DNA of 33,380 nt. It comes from a virus. A program made the position numbers and the translations under genes. The notes beneath the pieces were generated by a model. The model saw only the letters and a list, made by a program, of their open reading frames with translations. It made no database searches and had not been told where the DNA came from. Numbering within the stretch: position 1 is the stretch's first letter; each line of letters begins with the position of its first letter. Positions 17,417 to 25,490 of this stretch are shown here, one piece after another. The stretch covers positions 1 through 33,380 of IMG/VR virus record IMGVR_UViG_3300030389_000842; one strand, given 5' to 3'.

Positions 17417-18331
17417 TTAGAAGGGTGCTTCATCATCAAGCGAATGAAACTCATCCAGAACTTTCTCATCACTAGATGATAATGACTCTGACTTCTTGTT
17501 CCATTCAGAAATAATGTAGTTGTTATAGTTATCTACCCAACCCATGAAGTTACTAAATGTTTCATGGTCTTCCTGTGATATAGATAAGGCATTAGTAAAG
17601 TCTGCATTTACAGTAGGTAGATAGAAGCTACTACCATTAGGTAACGACTGTTCCTCAGTACCAAATGATATTGTATGTGAGATAGGTAACAACTTCTTCT
17701 TATTGAATGCATTATAAGTATCACCCAATAGTTTAAAAGCATTACGATTGTCTATCTCCCATATGAAAGGGAATGATTTAATCTCTTGTTTAACCTCCTC
17801 ACCGTTTTCATTTACGACATCTTTGAGATCTAACAAACCAAACACAACACGTGTACGCTTGATCTCTTTAATTAATGTTTGCTGTGACTGTGGCAGTGCT
17901 TTAAAGTCTTTGATCCAACCTGTAGGCTTACCACAGTTGAAGCCACCATCATTATCTTTAAGATCTATCTTGAGTGATTCACCCATGACAGTCTTAACGA
18001 ACCTGTTAGGAACAGATCCAGATCCCTTAATAAATCGCTTGTACATAAAGCGTTGTAGAAAAGTTCTTATCGTTGCGACAGGTGCATAGTACATGCCTGA
18101 CGCAACAGATGCGTTGCCGTCTGGTACATCAAGTCTGTAATACCCACCGGGTACTACTTCCATCTTTACCTTCTTACCTTTAACTTCAGTGTCACCCATG
18201 ATAGGTGCATGACTAATGCGTAATCTAGCTAGATTGCTTTGAGCACTCTTATTACCAGCATCTGCTGATATGCCCATTGCTTTAGCCATTACTTCATAGT
18301 TATTAGTGTCTATTGTTTCTGTCATTGCCAT
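17417..18331 (-). CDS. Probable single-stranded DNA-binding protein
   Basis: This 304-residue protein begins downstream of a consensus-like promoter, with GAGGAG before its ATG. The body has mixed charge and aromatic residues (YYAPVATIRTFLQRFMYKRF, FNCGKPTGWIKDFKALP). The tail is Ser/Asp/Glu-rich and ends DEFHSLDDEAPF. An acidic C-terminal tail ending in Phe is typical of SSB proteins (E. coli SSB ends DDDIPF; T7 gp2.5 also ends in Phe), where it recruits polymerase and nucleases. The gene sits between DNA polymerase and a recombination nuclease, where phages often encode an SSB. No OB-fold motif can be proven by eye, so the assignment rests on tail and context. Confidence 0.7.
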   Translation of the reverse strand: MAMTETIDTNNYEVMAKAMGISADAGNKSAQSNLARLRISHAPIMGDTEVKGKKVKMEVVPGGYYRLDVPDGNASVASGMYYAPVATIRTFLQRFMYKRFIKGSGSVPNRFVKTVMGESLKIDLKDNDGGFNCGKPTGWIKDFKALPQSQQTLIKEIKRTRVVFGLLDLKDVVNENGEEVKQEIKSFPFIWEIDNRNAFKLLGDTYNAFNKKKLLPISHTISFGTEEQSLPNGSSFYLPTVNADFTNALSISQEDHETFSNFMGWVDNYNNYIISEWNKKSESLSSSDEKVLDEFHSLDDEAPF

Positions 18332-18369
18332 GTGTTTTTCTCCTCTACATGTTTCTCAAAAGAGCATAA

Positions 18370-18398
18370 GTTATACTACGTTACGTCCTTCATGTCAA
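18370..18398 (-). promoter_or_regulatory. Sigma70-like promoter at the end of the polymerase gene
   Basis: On the minus strand TTGACA (18398-18393), a 17-bp spacer and TATAAC (18375-18370) form a near-consensus promoter. The -10 box lies just past the polymerase stop and in front of the SSB-like gene. It could boost SSB, nuclease and reductase genes independently of upstream read-through. The same hexamers with the same spacer occur at 32956-32984. Confidence 0.6.
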
Positions 18399-20469
18399 GC
18401 CAATTATTACCTATTTTTGCCTCTAATAACAAAGGCACATTGAAATCTACCTCTAACCACTCACGTATTATATCCTTGATATTATCGTTTGTGCTTTGGA
18501 CTACGTGTATTACCCAATCCAACTCGTCAGGGTGTACATCAATAACGATACTATCGTGCACAGTATTTACTACACAAGAATTTTTGTTGCGTAACATGTG
18601 ATCAAATTGCCACAGTGCAACAGGAACTATATCTGCTGTAGCAAATGACTGCACAGGATAGTTTTTTATTTGAGTGAAATGACTCACTCTACCTCTAGGA
18701 CTACGTACCACATCAGGAAAAGAAAACTCCCTACCTGATGGTGTGCGTATCTTACCAGTGTTTAGTGCTTCTTTGGCAAGAGACTTGTGCCATCTTGCGA
18801 TGCCCATATACTTCTCATTAAAGTGTGAGTAGTATGTAGCCTCTGCCTCTGATCTACCATACCCACTAGCACCGTACAGTGGTGCAAAGGTATGTGCTTT
18901 AGCTTCCTGCCTACTCATAGGTTGTCCTGCATTAGATATAACTTTAGCAGTATAAGCATGTACGTCAAAACCCTCTACCACTTCTTGTATAGCAATAGGA
19001 TCTTGTGACAGGAATGCTGCAACTCTAAACTCTAGTTGTGCAAAGTCAGCCTCAACGATACATCCACCATTAAAGCGTGATATAAATACACGTTTGACAG
19101 GGAACGTACCACCTCTAGGCATGTTCTGCATGTTAGGTTCTTTACCACTTAGTCTACCAGTAGATGTCATGTGTTGGTTTAACTTAACATGTAACATACC
19201 ATCAGCCTTAATATTATTCTTTATACCACCAACGAAAGAAGAAAGATACGTGTCCAGTGCAGACAACCTCTGTACCTTTTCCAAAAACTCAAGAGCCTCT
19301 GGCATATCCTTTCTTCTTGCAGCATTAGCTAGTAACTCCAGATTACGTTTGTTGGTGGAGAAGCCACTAGCTGTAGCCCACTTAGCACTAGGTGGTATAA
19401 ACTTTAAACCAGCAACAGCGTTAGTAGGAATAACGTGATAACCGTTGCCACTACACGTGGGACATCTCGTTTCTTTAGCAAATGGGGTGCCATCCTTTTT
19501 TACCTTTCTTACTTTACCTGAACCATAGCAGGTTTTACACTGCTTTAACTTAGCCTTATATACAATGTCAGTCTCGCTACGAATTAGATCTCTAAAACTT
19601 GTGTCAGACATATAGGGTTCGTGTGCGTTCATCCACACTGTTTTATTCTTAGGCTTACGACTGTAAATCAAAGTAGACAATTGTTCTGGACTACTTAGAT
19701 TAATGGGTACATCACCCATAAGTTCTCTTACCTTTCCATCTAGATACGCTACTATCTCCTTTCTCTCTTCTTCAAATGTGATACGCACTTCTTCTAGTGC
19801 ATCACTATCAACTTTAAATCCACGTGTATGGATCTTAGATAACTCAACCACCATCATGTTAGTTAAGTATCTAATCTTACTAAGACCTACATCATTAGCA
19901 CCGTTGAACTTCATGTTTAGTTCATGTGCCAGTTGCTGTGTAGCATGTAAGTCTGCACTAAGATACTCAGATAACTCTGCATGTGGTATATCACGTACAG
20001 ACAAACCTTTCTTTAAGTATTCTTTCAGAGTGTCTTGCTTCTTAGTATCTAACTCGTACCGTTCAGCACATGCCTCAAGAGATAGTGGTTGTTTGATGCC
20101 ACGCTGTATAATGTACTCCATCATCATAGTATCAAACACTGCACCATTATAATTGAAGCCAGACTCCCATAACCACACAAGATCATGGCTAATGTTGTGG
20201 CCTATCAGTACAGTAGCCTTATCTAAAGCATCCTGCACTATCTTGTGTCCATCACTAGTGGGTGATACCTCACTGTGATCAAAGGTAACGATTGTTTCAT
20301 TACCATGATCGTCAAGCATACCCACCATGACTAACGTATTGTCAGGTTCAAAGGGATCGAGATGTAACTTACCGTTACGTTTTGTTACTGTGTTCTCAAC
20401 GTCTAAGGTAAGTTTCACTAGACCACTAGCCCTCTTGTCCGACAACTGATGCTTTAACTGTTCCATCAT
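18376..20469 (-). CDS. polA: Family A DNA polymerase with DnaJ-like zinc insertion
   Basis: The product is about 697 residues from the ATG at 20469 (GTGGAG seven bases upstream); the frame extends to a TTG at 20499. The 3'-5' exonuclease domain shows LDVEN (D23, E25), HNISHD (N92, D96) and YLSAD (Y169, D173). The polymerase domain has motif A EADFAQLEFR (D475), motif B RQEAKAHTFAPLYG (R520, K524, F528, Y532) and motif C VHDS (H638, D639). Between them, around residues 311-341, are two DnaJ-type CxxCxGxG motifs (CKTCYGSG, CPTCSGNG), which should bind zinc. This insertion is known from phage HMO-2011. The residue equivalent to E. coli F762 is Phe. This is the phage replicase; its start lies inside the 2OG oxygenase gene. 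Confidence 0.96.
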   Translation of the reverse strand: MMEQLKHQLSDKRASGLVKLTLDVENTVTKRNGKLHLDPFEPDNTLVMVGMLDDHGNETIVTFDHSEVSPTSDGHKIVQDALDKATVLIGHNISHDLVWLWESGFNYNGAVFDTMMMEYIIQRGIKQPLSLEACAERYELDTKKQDTLKEYLKKGLSVRDIPHAELSEYLSADLHATQQLAHELNMKFNGANDVGLSKIRYLTNMMVVELSKIHTRGFKVDSDALEEVRITFEEERKEIVAYLDGKVRELMGDVPINLSSPEQLSTLIYSRKPKNKTVWMNAHEPYMSDTSFRDLIRSETDIVYKAKLKQCKTCYGSGKVRKVKKDGTPFAKETRCPTCSGNGYHVIPTNAVAGLKFIPPSAKWATASGFSTNKRNLELLANAARRKDMPEALEFLEKVQRLSALDTYLSSFVGGIKNNIKADGMLHVKLNQHMTSTGRLSGKEPNMQNMPRGGTFPVKRVFISRFNGGCIVEADFAQLEFRVAAFLSQDPIAIQEVVEGFDVHAYTAKVISNAGQPMSRQEAKAHTFAPLYGASGYGRSEAEATYYSHFNEKYMGIARWHKSLAKEALNTGKIRTPSGREFSFPDVVRSPRGRVSHFTQIKNYPVQSFATADIVPVALWQFDHMLRNKNSCVVNTVHDSIVIDVHPDELDWVIHVVQSTNDNIKDIIREWLEVDFNVPLLLEAKIGNNWLDMKDVT

Positions 20470-21148
20470 TTTTTTGCTCCACTTTCTTTGGGATCTCAAG
20501 GAAGTTAAAGTTTACACTAAAAGATCTACGTTCACCCTTAGTCTTGAATGGATAGACACAGTGAAATAATTCACTAGGAAACAAATAGAAGTCACCCACC
20601 TGTGGCTTAACCATAAAGTTTGTAGCACTATACGTGCTGGCAGTACCATGCACAAACTGTATGTGTCCATGTGAAGGATGATGATCTTTGTAATCCTCTT
20701 CCCATTCAGAGTCTATGCCATCGGGCAACTTGAGATAGCCAACGCATGACATCCTACATCCTGTGTGTAGGTGCAGTGGGTTGTAATCATTTTCAAACTG
20801 ACGCACTAGCCACCCTGATATAAACTGCACAGAATAATTATTTCTTTCTGTGTCTAACATGTTCTGTCCGTATGAGTTGCGTATTGTAGCTGTGTTATTG
20901 TAGCTACCTACGAACTGTTTGATCTCATTTAAGAATGTATCTCTCATCTCATCTGTAAAGAACAACTCCTGTTTTACCTTACCAACTAACTGATCAGAGT
21001 AGTCTGTCATAGATGCAAAGTCTTTATCAAAGTATGCGTTCATATCTGCTACAAACTTTGCACTTAGTTTCTTGTAACCCATAACAGGTCCAAAAGGAAA
21101 GAAGATCTGTTCCTCTGCATCTGGTTTGGGTCTAAATATATTTACCAT
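20426..21148 (-). CDS. Putative 2OG-Fe(II) oxygenase
   Basis: This 240-residue protein matches the phage and marine-bacterial 2OG-Fe(II) oxygenase type (2OG-FeII_Oxy_5-like). NPLHLHTGCRMSCVGYLKLP carries candidate iron ligands H126/H128. FPSELFHCVYPFKTKGERRS supplies the distal His (H196) and the Arg (R207/R208) that binds 2-oxoglutarate, followed by FSVNFNF. Such enzymes hydroxylate a protein, nucleic acid or small molecule using O2, iron and 2-oxoglutarate; the substrate here is unknown. It lies between helicase and polymerase genes, with a strong AAGGAGG site, and overlaps the polymerase start by 44 bases. That suggests a job tied to replication, such as base or protein modification, but this is inference. 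Confidence 0.85.
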   Translation of the reverse strand: MVNIFRPKPDAEEQIFFPFGPVMGYKKLSAKFVADMNAYFDKDFASMTDYSDQLVGKVKQELFFTDEMRDTFLNEIKQFVGSYNNTATIRNSYGQNMLDTERNNYSVQFISGWLVRQFENDYNPLHLHTGCRMSCVGYLKLPDGIDSEWEEDYKDHHPSHGHIQFVHGTASTYSATNFMVKPQVGDFYLFPSELFHCVYPFKTKGERRSFSVNFNFLEIPKKVEQKNDGTVKASVVGQEG

Positions 21149-21159
21149 ATGTGTCCTCC

Positions 21160-22386
21160 TTATGATGTAAATCTAGATATTTGATTGTCTAATTCGCATG
21201 TAACAACACCATGCCAGCCTGTGATCTTGTTCTTACCAACGGTGATATGTCTTTCAGGATCTTCGTCATTATCTCCCCCTCCTGTTATGGTATTTCTAGC
21301 AAGTAACAATATTAAATCTGCTTCTGCTGCCTTACCTGTTTTCGATCCTTCCATCATAGTTTGGTCTAGGACAACTCTACCTGTAGCTTCAGCAGATAAC
21401 TGAGACATATAAAATATAGCACAGTTATGTTGCTTTGCAATCTGCCTAGCATGTATTGCGTTCTGTTTTAGTAGCTCATGCGTACTTAAGGTTGTTGAAG
21501 TTTTAGCTAATTTATCTCCCATGTCAAGCACTAATATGTCTGGTTTGTAAGATTTACATACTGCCTCTACCCAATCCATATTTCTTACTGTACCATCTGC
21601 AATCTTGACATTATTAAATTTAGGTCTAACTGCCTGTCTATGCTTATCAATATCTTTTAGCATATCTATTCCCATCATACCTAGTGATGCATTGATGTAC
21701 CGCATACGAACACGGCCTGTGGCTTCTTCGTTACACAAGACTGCAACTCTAGCACCCTGATCTGCAAAGCCACCATCACCCATAACTAGACTCGCATGAA
21801 AGCTAGTCTTGCCTGTGTTAGGTTGAGCACCTACAGCAATCAAATGTCCCGGACCTACGCCAGATACCCTACGTGCTAAACTACGTATGTTAAATTTCCA
21901 TTTTGGTTCTAGGCTGTGTTCTTCGATAAGAGTTAATATGTCTGTTTCATCCCATTCAATCTGAACACTAGGAATGAAATCGTCTGCATATGATTCTATA
22001 ATTCTACGTAATGGTTCTAATGTAGTGGCATCTCCATTTACAAAGTCAAACCCTATGTTGGCAACCTCTTCACCTACAACCTGCCTGAAGAGTGTACTCA
22101 TTATGTCATGTGCTATATCTTTGTCTAGTAAATTTGTTTCTTTTAGTTGTGTAAACATGTCTTTGTACACAGCTTTCTGTGCTGTAGTAAGTGTAGGATT
22201 AGCTGACAAAAAAAGTGCCTCAACTTCTTCTGGTGAGACACTGCGATCATAGGTTGCCATAGCATTATCTATTGAGTGTTTAATCTTCTGGACATCTTTA
22301 GTAAACAGCTTGTCGGGACATCTAGTGCCTTTGTTGTTATTGTAGAAATCTTTGTCCATTAGATTTCTTATTAGAGAAAGTTCCAT
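21160..22386 (-). CDS. Replicative DNA helicase (DnaB/RecA-fold)
   Basis: The product is about 408 residues from the ATG at 22386, preceded by AAGGAGAGG; the frame extends five codons to a TTG that overlaps the primase stop. The RecA-like core has Walker A GAQPNTGKTS (about residues 186-195), Walker B PDILVLDMGD, a sensor Gln in IFYMSQLSAEATGR, and a C-terminal VGKNKITGWHGVVTCELD with the basic finger region. The N-terminal ~170 residues are helical and probably contact the primase. It should unwind DNA ahead of the polymerase. Gene order primase-helicase-oxygenase-polymerase places it in the core replisome operon. T7 fuses primase and helicase; here they are separate. Confidence 0.93.
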   Translation of the reverse strand: MELSLIRNLMDKDFYNNNKGTRCPDKLFTKDVQKIKHSIDNAMATYDRSVSPEEVEALFLSANPTLTTAQKAVYKDMFTQLKETNLLDKDIAHDIMSTLFRQVVGEEVANIGFDFVNGDATTLEPLRRIIESYADDFIPSVQIEWDETDILTLIEEHSLEPKWKFNIRSLARRVSGVGPGHLIAVGAQPNTGKTSFHASLVMGDGGFADQGARVAVLCNEEATGRVRMRYINASLGMMGIDMLKDIDKHRQAVRPKFNNVKIADGTVRNMDWVEAVCKSYKPDILVLDMGDKLAKTSTTLSTHELLKQNAIHARQIAKQHNCAIFYMSQLSAEATGRVVLDQTMMEGSKTGKAAEADLILLLARNTITGGGDNDEDPERHITVGKNKITGWHGVVTCELDNQISRFTS

Positions 22387-22397
22387 AACCTCTCCTT

Positions 22398-23153
22398 TCA
22401 ATTCATATTAAGTAATTCTATATCCCTATCATTCCCATACTTTAAGTCGTCCTTTAACATTAGAACTTTAACTTTGTCCACTACACCGTCTAACTCCCTT
22501 GCTAGCTGTAAGGCTTTGCTTACTGCATCTCTATCTAAAGCAACTAATGCTGCAGAGAATTGTGATAGGTACTGTTTTTGTTCGTTAGACATTGAAGTTC
22601 CCATTAACGCTACCCCTGTATGTCGGTCATCTCCAACGACAGCAGCACTTATACAATCCTCCACAACAACTGCGACCTTACCATAACCATATGTGTAAGG
22701 CAACCTGTTACTACCATATCTTTTCCATTTAGGCAAACGCTTTCCTATTGCTCTGCCTGTAGCGTCCACAGTTATACCCTCATGCACTACAGGAAACACA
22801 ACTCTGTGTTCACGTATATCGTACATCAAGCCATGTCTATTCGGTGACAGACCCCAACCAAATGCCCATGCCATTGCCTGTTCATACTCACTGCTCAAAG
22901 GCACTATGTTTACTGGCATACAAAAGTCTGTGATCGTATTGTCTTCAATCATATTTAATCTCCTATATATGGATTCAGCAGACATTCTCATTTTGTGTGT
23001 ACCTCTTACATTGCACGATGCTTTGTAACAGTTCCACAGCAGTTGTCCATTGTTGTTGGTCACTGTAAATGTTTTACGTCCTTTACACTCAGGACAATCC
23101 ATCCTAATTGTTTCAGACTCCTGTATGTCTAAGTTTTGGATGAAGCTATACAT
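22398..23153 (-). CDS. DNA primase (zinc ribbon plus TOPRIM)
   Basis: This 251-residue protein has an N-terminal zinc ribbon CPEC (C20, C23) and CYKASC (C42, C47). A TOPRIM domain follows with VVVEDCISAAVVG (E165, D166), ALDRDA (D207, D209) and LKDDLKYG (D235, D236). This is the minimal layout of a T7 gp4 N-terminal-type primase that makes RNA primers on the lagging strand. Between the two it reads REHRVVFPVVHEG and ATGRAIGKRLPKW, as in phage primases. The start (AGGAG eight bases upstream) overlaps the endonuclease VII gene by 25 bases, and the stop abuts the helicase gene. Confidence 0.93.
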   Translation of the reverse strand: MYSFIQNLDIQESETIRMDCPECKGRKTFTVTNNNGQLLWNCYKASCNVRGTHKMRMSAESIYRRLNMIEDNTITDFCMPVNIVPLSSEYEQAMAWAFGWGLSPNRHGLMYDIREHRVVFPVVHEGITVDATGRAIGKRLPKWKRYGSNRLPYTYGYGKVAVVVEDCISAAVVGDDRHTGVALMGTSMSNEQKQYLSQFSAALVALDRDAVSKALQLARELDGVVDKVKVLMLKDDLKYGNDRDIELLNMN

Positions 23154-23569
23154 TTCTGATGCTCCTGTAAATACTTTATCGCTCTTTTAAAAGTATCAAT
23201 ATCGTTGTTAAAATTACCTAAGTCTCTATTACATTTTCCACAAAGCCAACCTCTAAACGTACCAGTCTCGTGACAGTGATCTAACACCCATGATTTTTTA
23301 CTAGCACCTTCGGCTGCTTCTTCTTTATTACGTAAACATATAGGACATACGTAGTCATCATCAGGCATACCGTAAATGCTACGTAACTTCTCTACCTCTT
23401 TCTGAAGTTTAGCTGTGCACTTTTTACATTCGTTTCTAACTTTGTATAACTTGTCTGGTGACGAGGGAAAAAAGGACACAGGTAAGTGCTCTTTACACTT
23501 GGTGCATGTTTTTCCTCTACCTCCCTCTAGTTTAATTAGATCACTAGGAGTAAATAAATCTTTTTGCAT
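23129..23569 (-). CDS. Recombination endonuclease VII-like nuclease
   Basis: This 146-residue protein has a C-terminal endonuclease VII domain (T4 gp49 family, His-Me/HNH fold). It shows YVCPICLRNK, then VLDHCHETGTFRGWLCGKCN and a helical LGNFNNDIDTFKRAIKYL. The four Cys of the two CxxC pairs bind the structural zinc, and DHCHETG carries the catalytic residues. An extra N-terminal CTKC/CKKC pair (about residues 22-51) forms a second putative zinc finger. It resolves branched DNA before packaging or nicks DNA during replication. AAGGAGGAG lies before the ATG, and it sits between integrase and primase genes. Confidence 0.92.
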   Translation of the reverse strand: MQKDLFTPSDLIKLEGGRGKTCTKCKEHLPVSFFPSSPDKLYKVRNECKKCTAKLQKEVEKLRSIYGMPDDDYVCPICLRNKEEAAEGASKKSWVLDHCHETGTFRGWLCGKCNRDLGNFNNDIDTFKRAIKYLQEHQKCIASSKT

Positions 23570-23570
23570 A

Positions 23571-24452
23571 TTACTCCTCCTTAAATTGTTGCCTCGCAGT
23601 CAGCGCACTGTTGGCACTAAGGAAAGTGTTCTTTATGTAGGGTTTAACTGACTGTGGATTAGCGTGTCCTGTAACAGACATAATCTGTGGTAGTGGTACA
23701 CCTGCCTCTACCATCTCAGTTGTGCCAGTTCTACGTAAGTCCATAAGTCTAAGCTCTTCAGGTAACCCTGCCTGTCGCATAATCCTCCTGCCTATTTTAG
23801 ATAACCTCTCCATAGAGAATGGTATGTACTCTCCATCTCTAGGAGTCGGCATGGGAACGACATACTTTTGAAAGTCAAAGTCATCTCTCTGTTCTTTTAA
23901 CATATCCAACAGAGATTCAGATATAGGTAAGTGCACCACTGCACCTCTCTTAGATTGTATCAGGTTCAGACGGCTGTTATCAAAGTCTATGCACTGCCAC
24001 TCAAGCATACGCATGTCACCTACACGTTGACACCACTCGTATGCCATCTGTACTATCAGTCCTACATTACGGTAAACAAAGTCACCATAGGCTACATTAA
24101 GAAACTTACGTACCTGATCCTCTGTCCACACTACATTACGTGATGCAGGTGTTAGCTTACGTACCAAAGCAAAGGGATTATTCTTGACATACTCCATGTC
24201 TAGCCCATACCTATATGCCCTGCCAGACACAACAGCTACATGATTAGCTAACTGTATGCCACGCTTAACCCATTCTTCGTAGGCTATCTTTGCATCCTTG
24301 CCTGTTACACTGTTGGCTGTCTTCTCTCCAAATCTATCTGTCAACACTTTTAAGAACCTTGTATAGTCTACTTTAGTTTTATCACGTAAGCGATTAAACT
24401 CAGGTGATTGCACGTAAAGGTTGACTAATCGTTTCACAGATATTGGCCTCAT
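23571..24452 (-). CDS. int: Tyrosine-family site-specific integrase
   Basis: This 293-residue protein has an N-terminal SAM-like arm domain (about 1-100) and a catalytic domain. The active-site set is R143 (CQRVGDMR), K168 (QSKRG), R240 (LMDLRRTGTTE), H263 (SVTGHANPQS) and the nucleophile Y272 (KPYIKNTF). The usual HxxR is MDLR here, so Met237 stands where the first His is normally found. The enzyme would integrate phage DNA into the host chromosome. No excisionase or repressor is recognisable nearby and I could not identify an attP site. It overlaps the 155-residue gene as ATGA and leads into the nuclease and replisome genes. Confidence 0.92.
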   Translation of the reverse strand: MRPISVKRLVNLYVQSPEFNRLRDKTKVDYTRFLKVLTDRFGEKTANSVTGKDAKIAYEEWVKRGIQLANHVAVVSGRAYRYGLDMEYVKNNPFALVRKLTPASRNVVWTEDQVRKFLNVAYGDFVYRNVGLIVQMAYEWCQRVGDMRMLEWQCIDFDNSRLNLIQSKRGAVVHLPISESLLDMLKEQRDDFDFQKYVVPMPTPRDGEYIPFSMERLSKIGRRIMRQAGLPEELRLMDLRRTGTTEMVEAGVPLPQIMSVTGHANPQSVKPYIKNTFLSANSALTARQQFKEE

Positions 24453-24916
24453 GTTGCTTCCATTTCTTGTTGTTGCATCTCTTTTGTGTACAGTCCTATG
24501 TCAGGGTAATGAACACCTACTGATCTTTTGACGTTACCATTCTTATCGTAAGCCATGACAGTACACTTTCTAGTTACACTGTGCTCTCTGTCTTTACCGT
24601 ACACACTGTCTAGCCACAAACCAGTGCGTAAATAAAACTTCATGTTATGTATATACATTTCTAGTATATTCATTTCATTGTTAAGTTTTTTCTGTATAAC
24701 CTTATCTCTTCTACAAGACATTTTTAGAGAAGATAGCATCTCTTGGTTGTGTTTAATCCAAGACTTAACTTTGTCCACGCTCACAGGGTGACTACTGTCT
24801 AGGTTACGTACACTCTCATGCACACTTAAATTGGCAGGTTTACGTTTGGCTGCACGTGCTTTTTCAAGACGTTTAGCTGATGCTTCTCGCTGTTCTTTTG
24901 TCATAGGTTTACGCAT
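24449..24916 (-). CDS. Conserved basic phage protein, unknown (155 aa)
   Basis: This 155-residue protein is very basic at the N-terminus (MRKPMTKEQREASAKRLEKARAAKRKP). Two helical segments follow (VDKVKSWIKHNQEMLSSLKM and NNEMNILEMYIHNMKFYLRTG), then a beta-like C-terminus (RKCTVMAYDKNGNVKRSVGVHYPDIG). I have an impression of similar proteins in other marine phages but cannot name the family. The basic tail suggests DNA or RNA binding. Its stop overlaps the integrase start as ATGA, so the two are co-translated. Confidence 0.8.
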   Translation of the reverse strand: MRKPMTKEQREASAKRLEKARAAKRKPANLSVHESVRNLDSSHPVSVDKVKSWIKHNQEMLSSLKMSCRRDKVIQKKLNNEMNILEMYIHNMKFYLRTGLWLDSVYGKDREHSVTRKCTVMAYDKNGNVKRSVGVHYPDIGLYTKEMQQQEMEAT

Positions 24917-24926
24917 AATATGTCTC

Positions 24927-25175
24927 CTATTGTATGATTTTGTTACTGATTACATCCCAACTAACTGCTTTAGGTGTTCTTTGAGCGTGTCTTACTACTT
25001 TCATTAGTGTGGCTACAGGCACTTTGCATAGATCAGCTACTACTTTAGCTCTGTGTATATCATAAGTAGGATCGGCATGTGCAGCTTTCCATACTAACTC
25101 TGTAACTAAATCAGAGTACATCTTTTTGTTAGCCACAGTCAGTGCACCAAAAGTTTTTGGTGTTTGCCTCATCAT
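24927..25175 (-). CDS. Small helix-turn-helix-like protein (82 aa)
   Basis: This 82-residue protein has two adjacent Met codons at the start (25175 and 25172). The central part AKVVADLCKVPVATLMKVVRHAQ reads like a helix-turn-helix (helix, short turn at KVP, recognition helix), with basic flanks. It could be a small DNA-binding regulator next to the integrase, but the match is weak and by eye only. It overlaps the preceding signal-peptide gene by 47 bases, and the ribosome site is distant (AGGAG about 15 bases upstream), so translation is probably coupled. Confidence 0.7.
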   Translation of the reverse strand: MMRQTPKTFGALTVANKKMYSDLVTELVWKAAHADPTYDIHRAKVVADLCKVPVATLMKVVRHAQRTPKAVSWDVISNKIIQ

Positions 25176-25476
25176 TAGTTTCTATAAGCTCTCCTGTTGT
25201 TCCTGCATCTACGCCACACATTAGTGTGGGGTCAGTTGGTCTTATCACTGATGCAGTCCAATTACCAGTATCTTCATTTAAGTGGATTATAGTTATGTGT
25301 CCACGTGCAGATATGCCTCTGAATATAAGCAGTTCCTTGTGTTCGTGTAAAAGTTTACGCATTGTTTCTTTCATAGGTGCACATGCCACTGGCTGTGCAT
25401 TTGCTACAAATGTTAACACCATTAGCACCACTACCAATGCCAATGAACCTATAATAAATCTGACTGAATAAGTCAT
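25129..25476 (-). CDS. Secreted or periplasmic small protein (115 aa)
   Basis: The N-terminus MTYSVRFIIGSLALVVVLMVLTFVANAQ is a classical signal peptide, with a likely cleavage after ANA (about residue 27). The mature part begins with Cys (PVACAPMKETMRKLLHEH) and continues with GISARGHITIIHLNEDTGNWTASVIRPTD and CGVDAGT. This layout (C-A-P at the start, a Trp in a TG-W-T pattern, Cys near the end) recurs in small alphaproteobacterial and marine phage proteins as I remember them. Function unknown. Export to the periplasm suggests an effect on the host envelope, such as superinfection exclusion. AAAGGAG lies six bases before the ATG. Confidence 0.8.
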   Translation of the reverse strand: MTYSVRFIIGSLALVVVLMVLTFVANAQPVACAPMKETMRKLLHEHKELLIFRGISARGHITIIHLNEDTGNWTASVIRPTDPTLMCGVDAGTTGELIETNDEANTKNFWCTDCG

Positions 25477-25490
25477 GTTAGTCTCCTTTC

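Noticed and set aside
21523-21528. TTGACA inside the helicase gene as a promoter
   Set aside because: No -10 hexamer at 16-18 bp; the bases are explained by the Walker B coding sequence.
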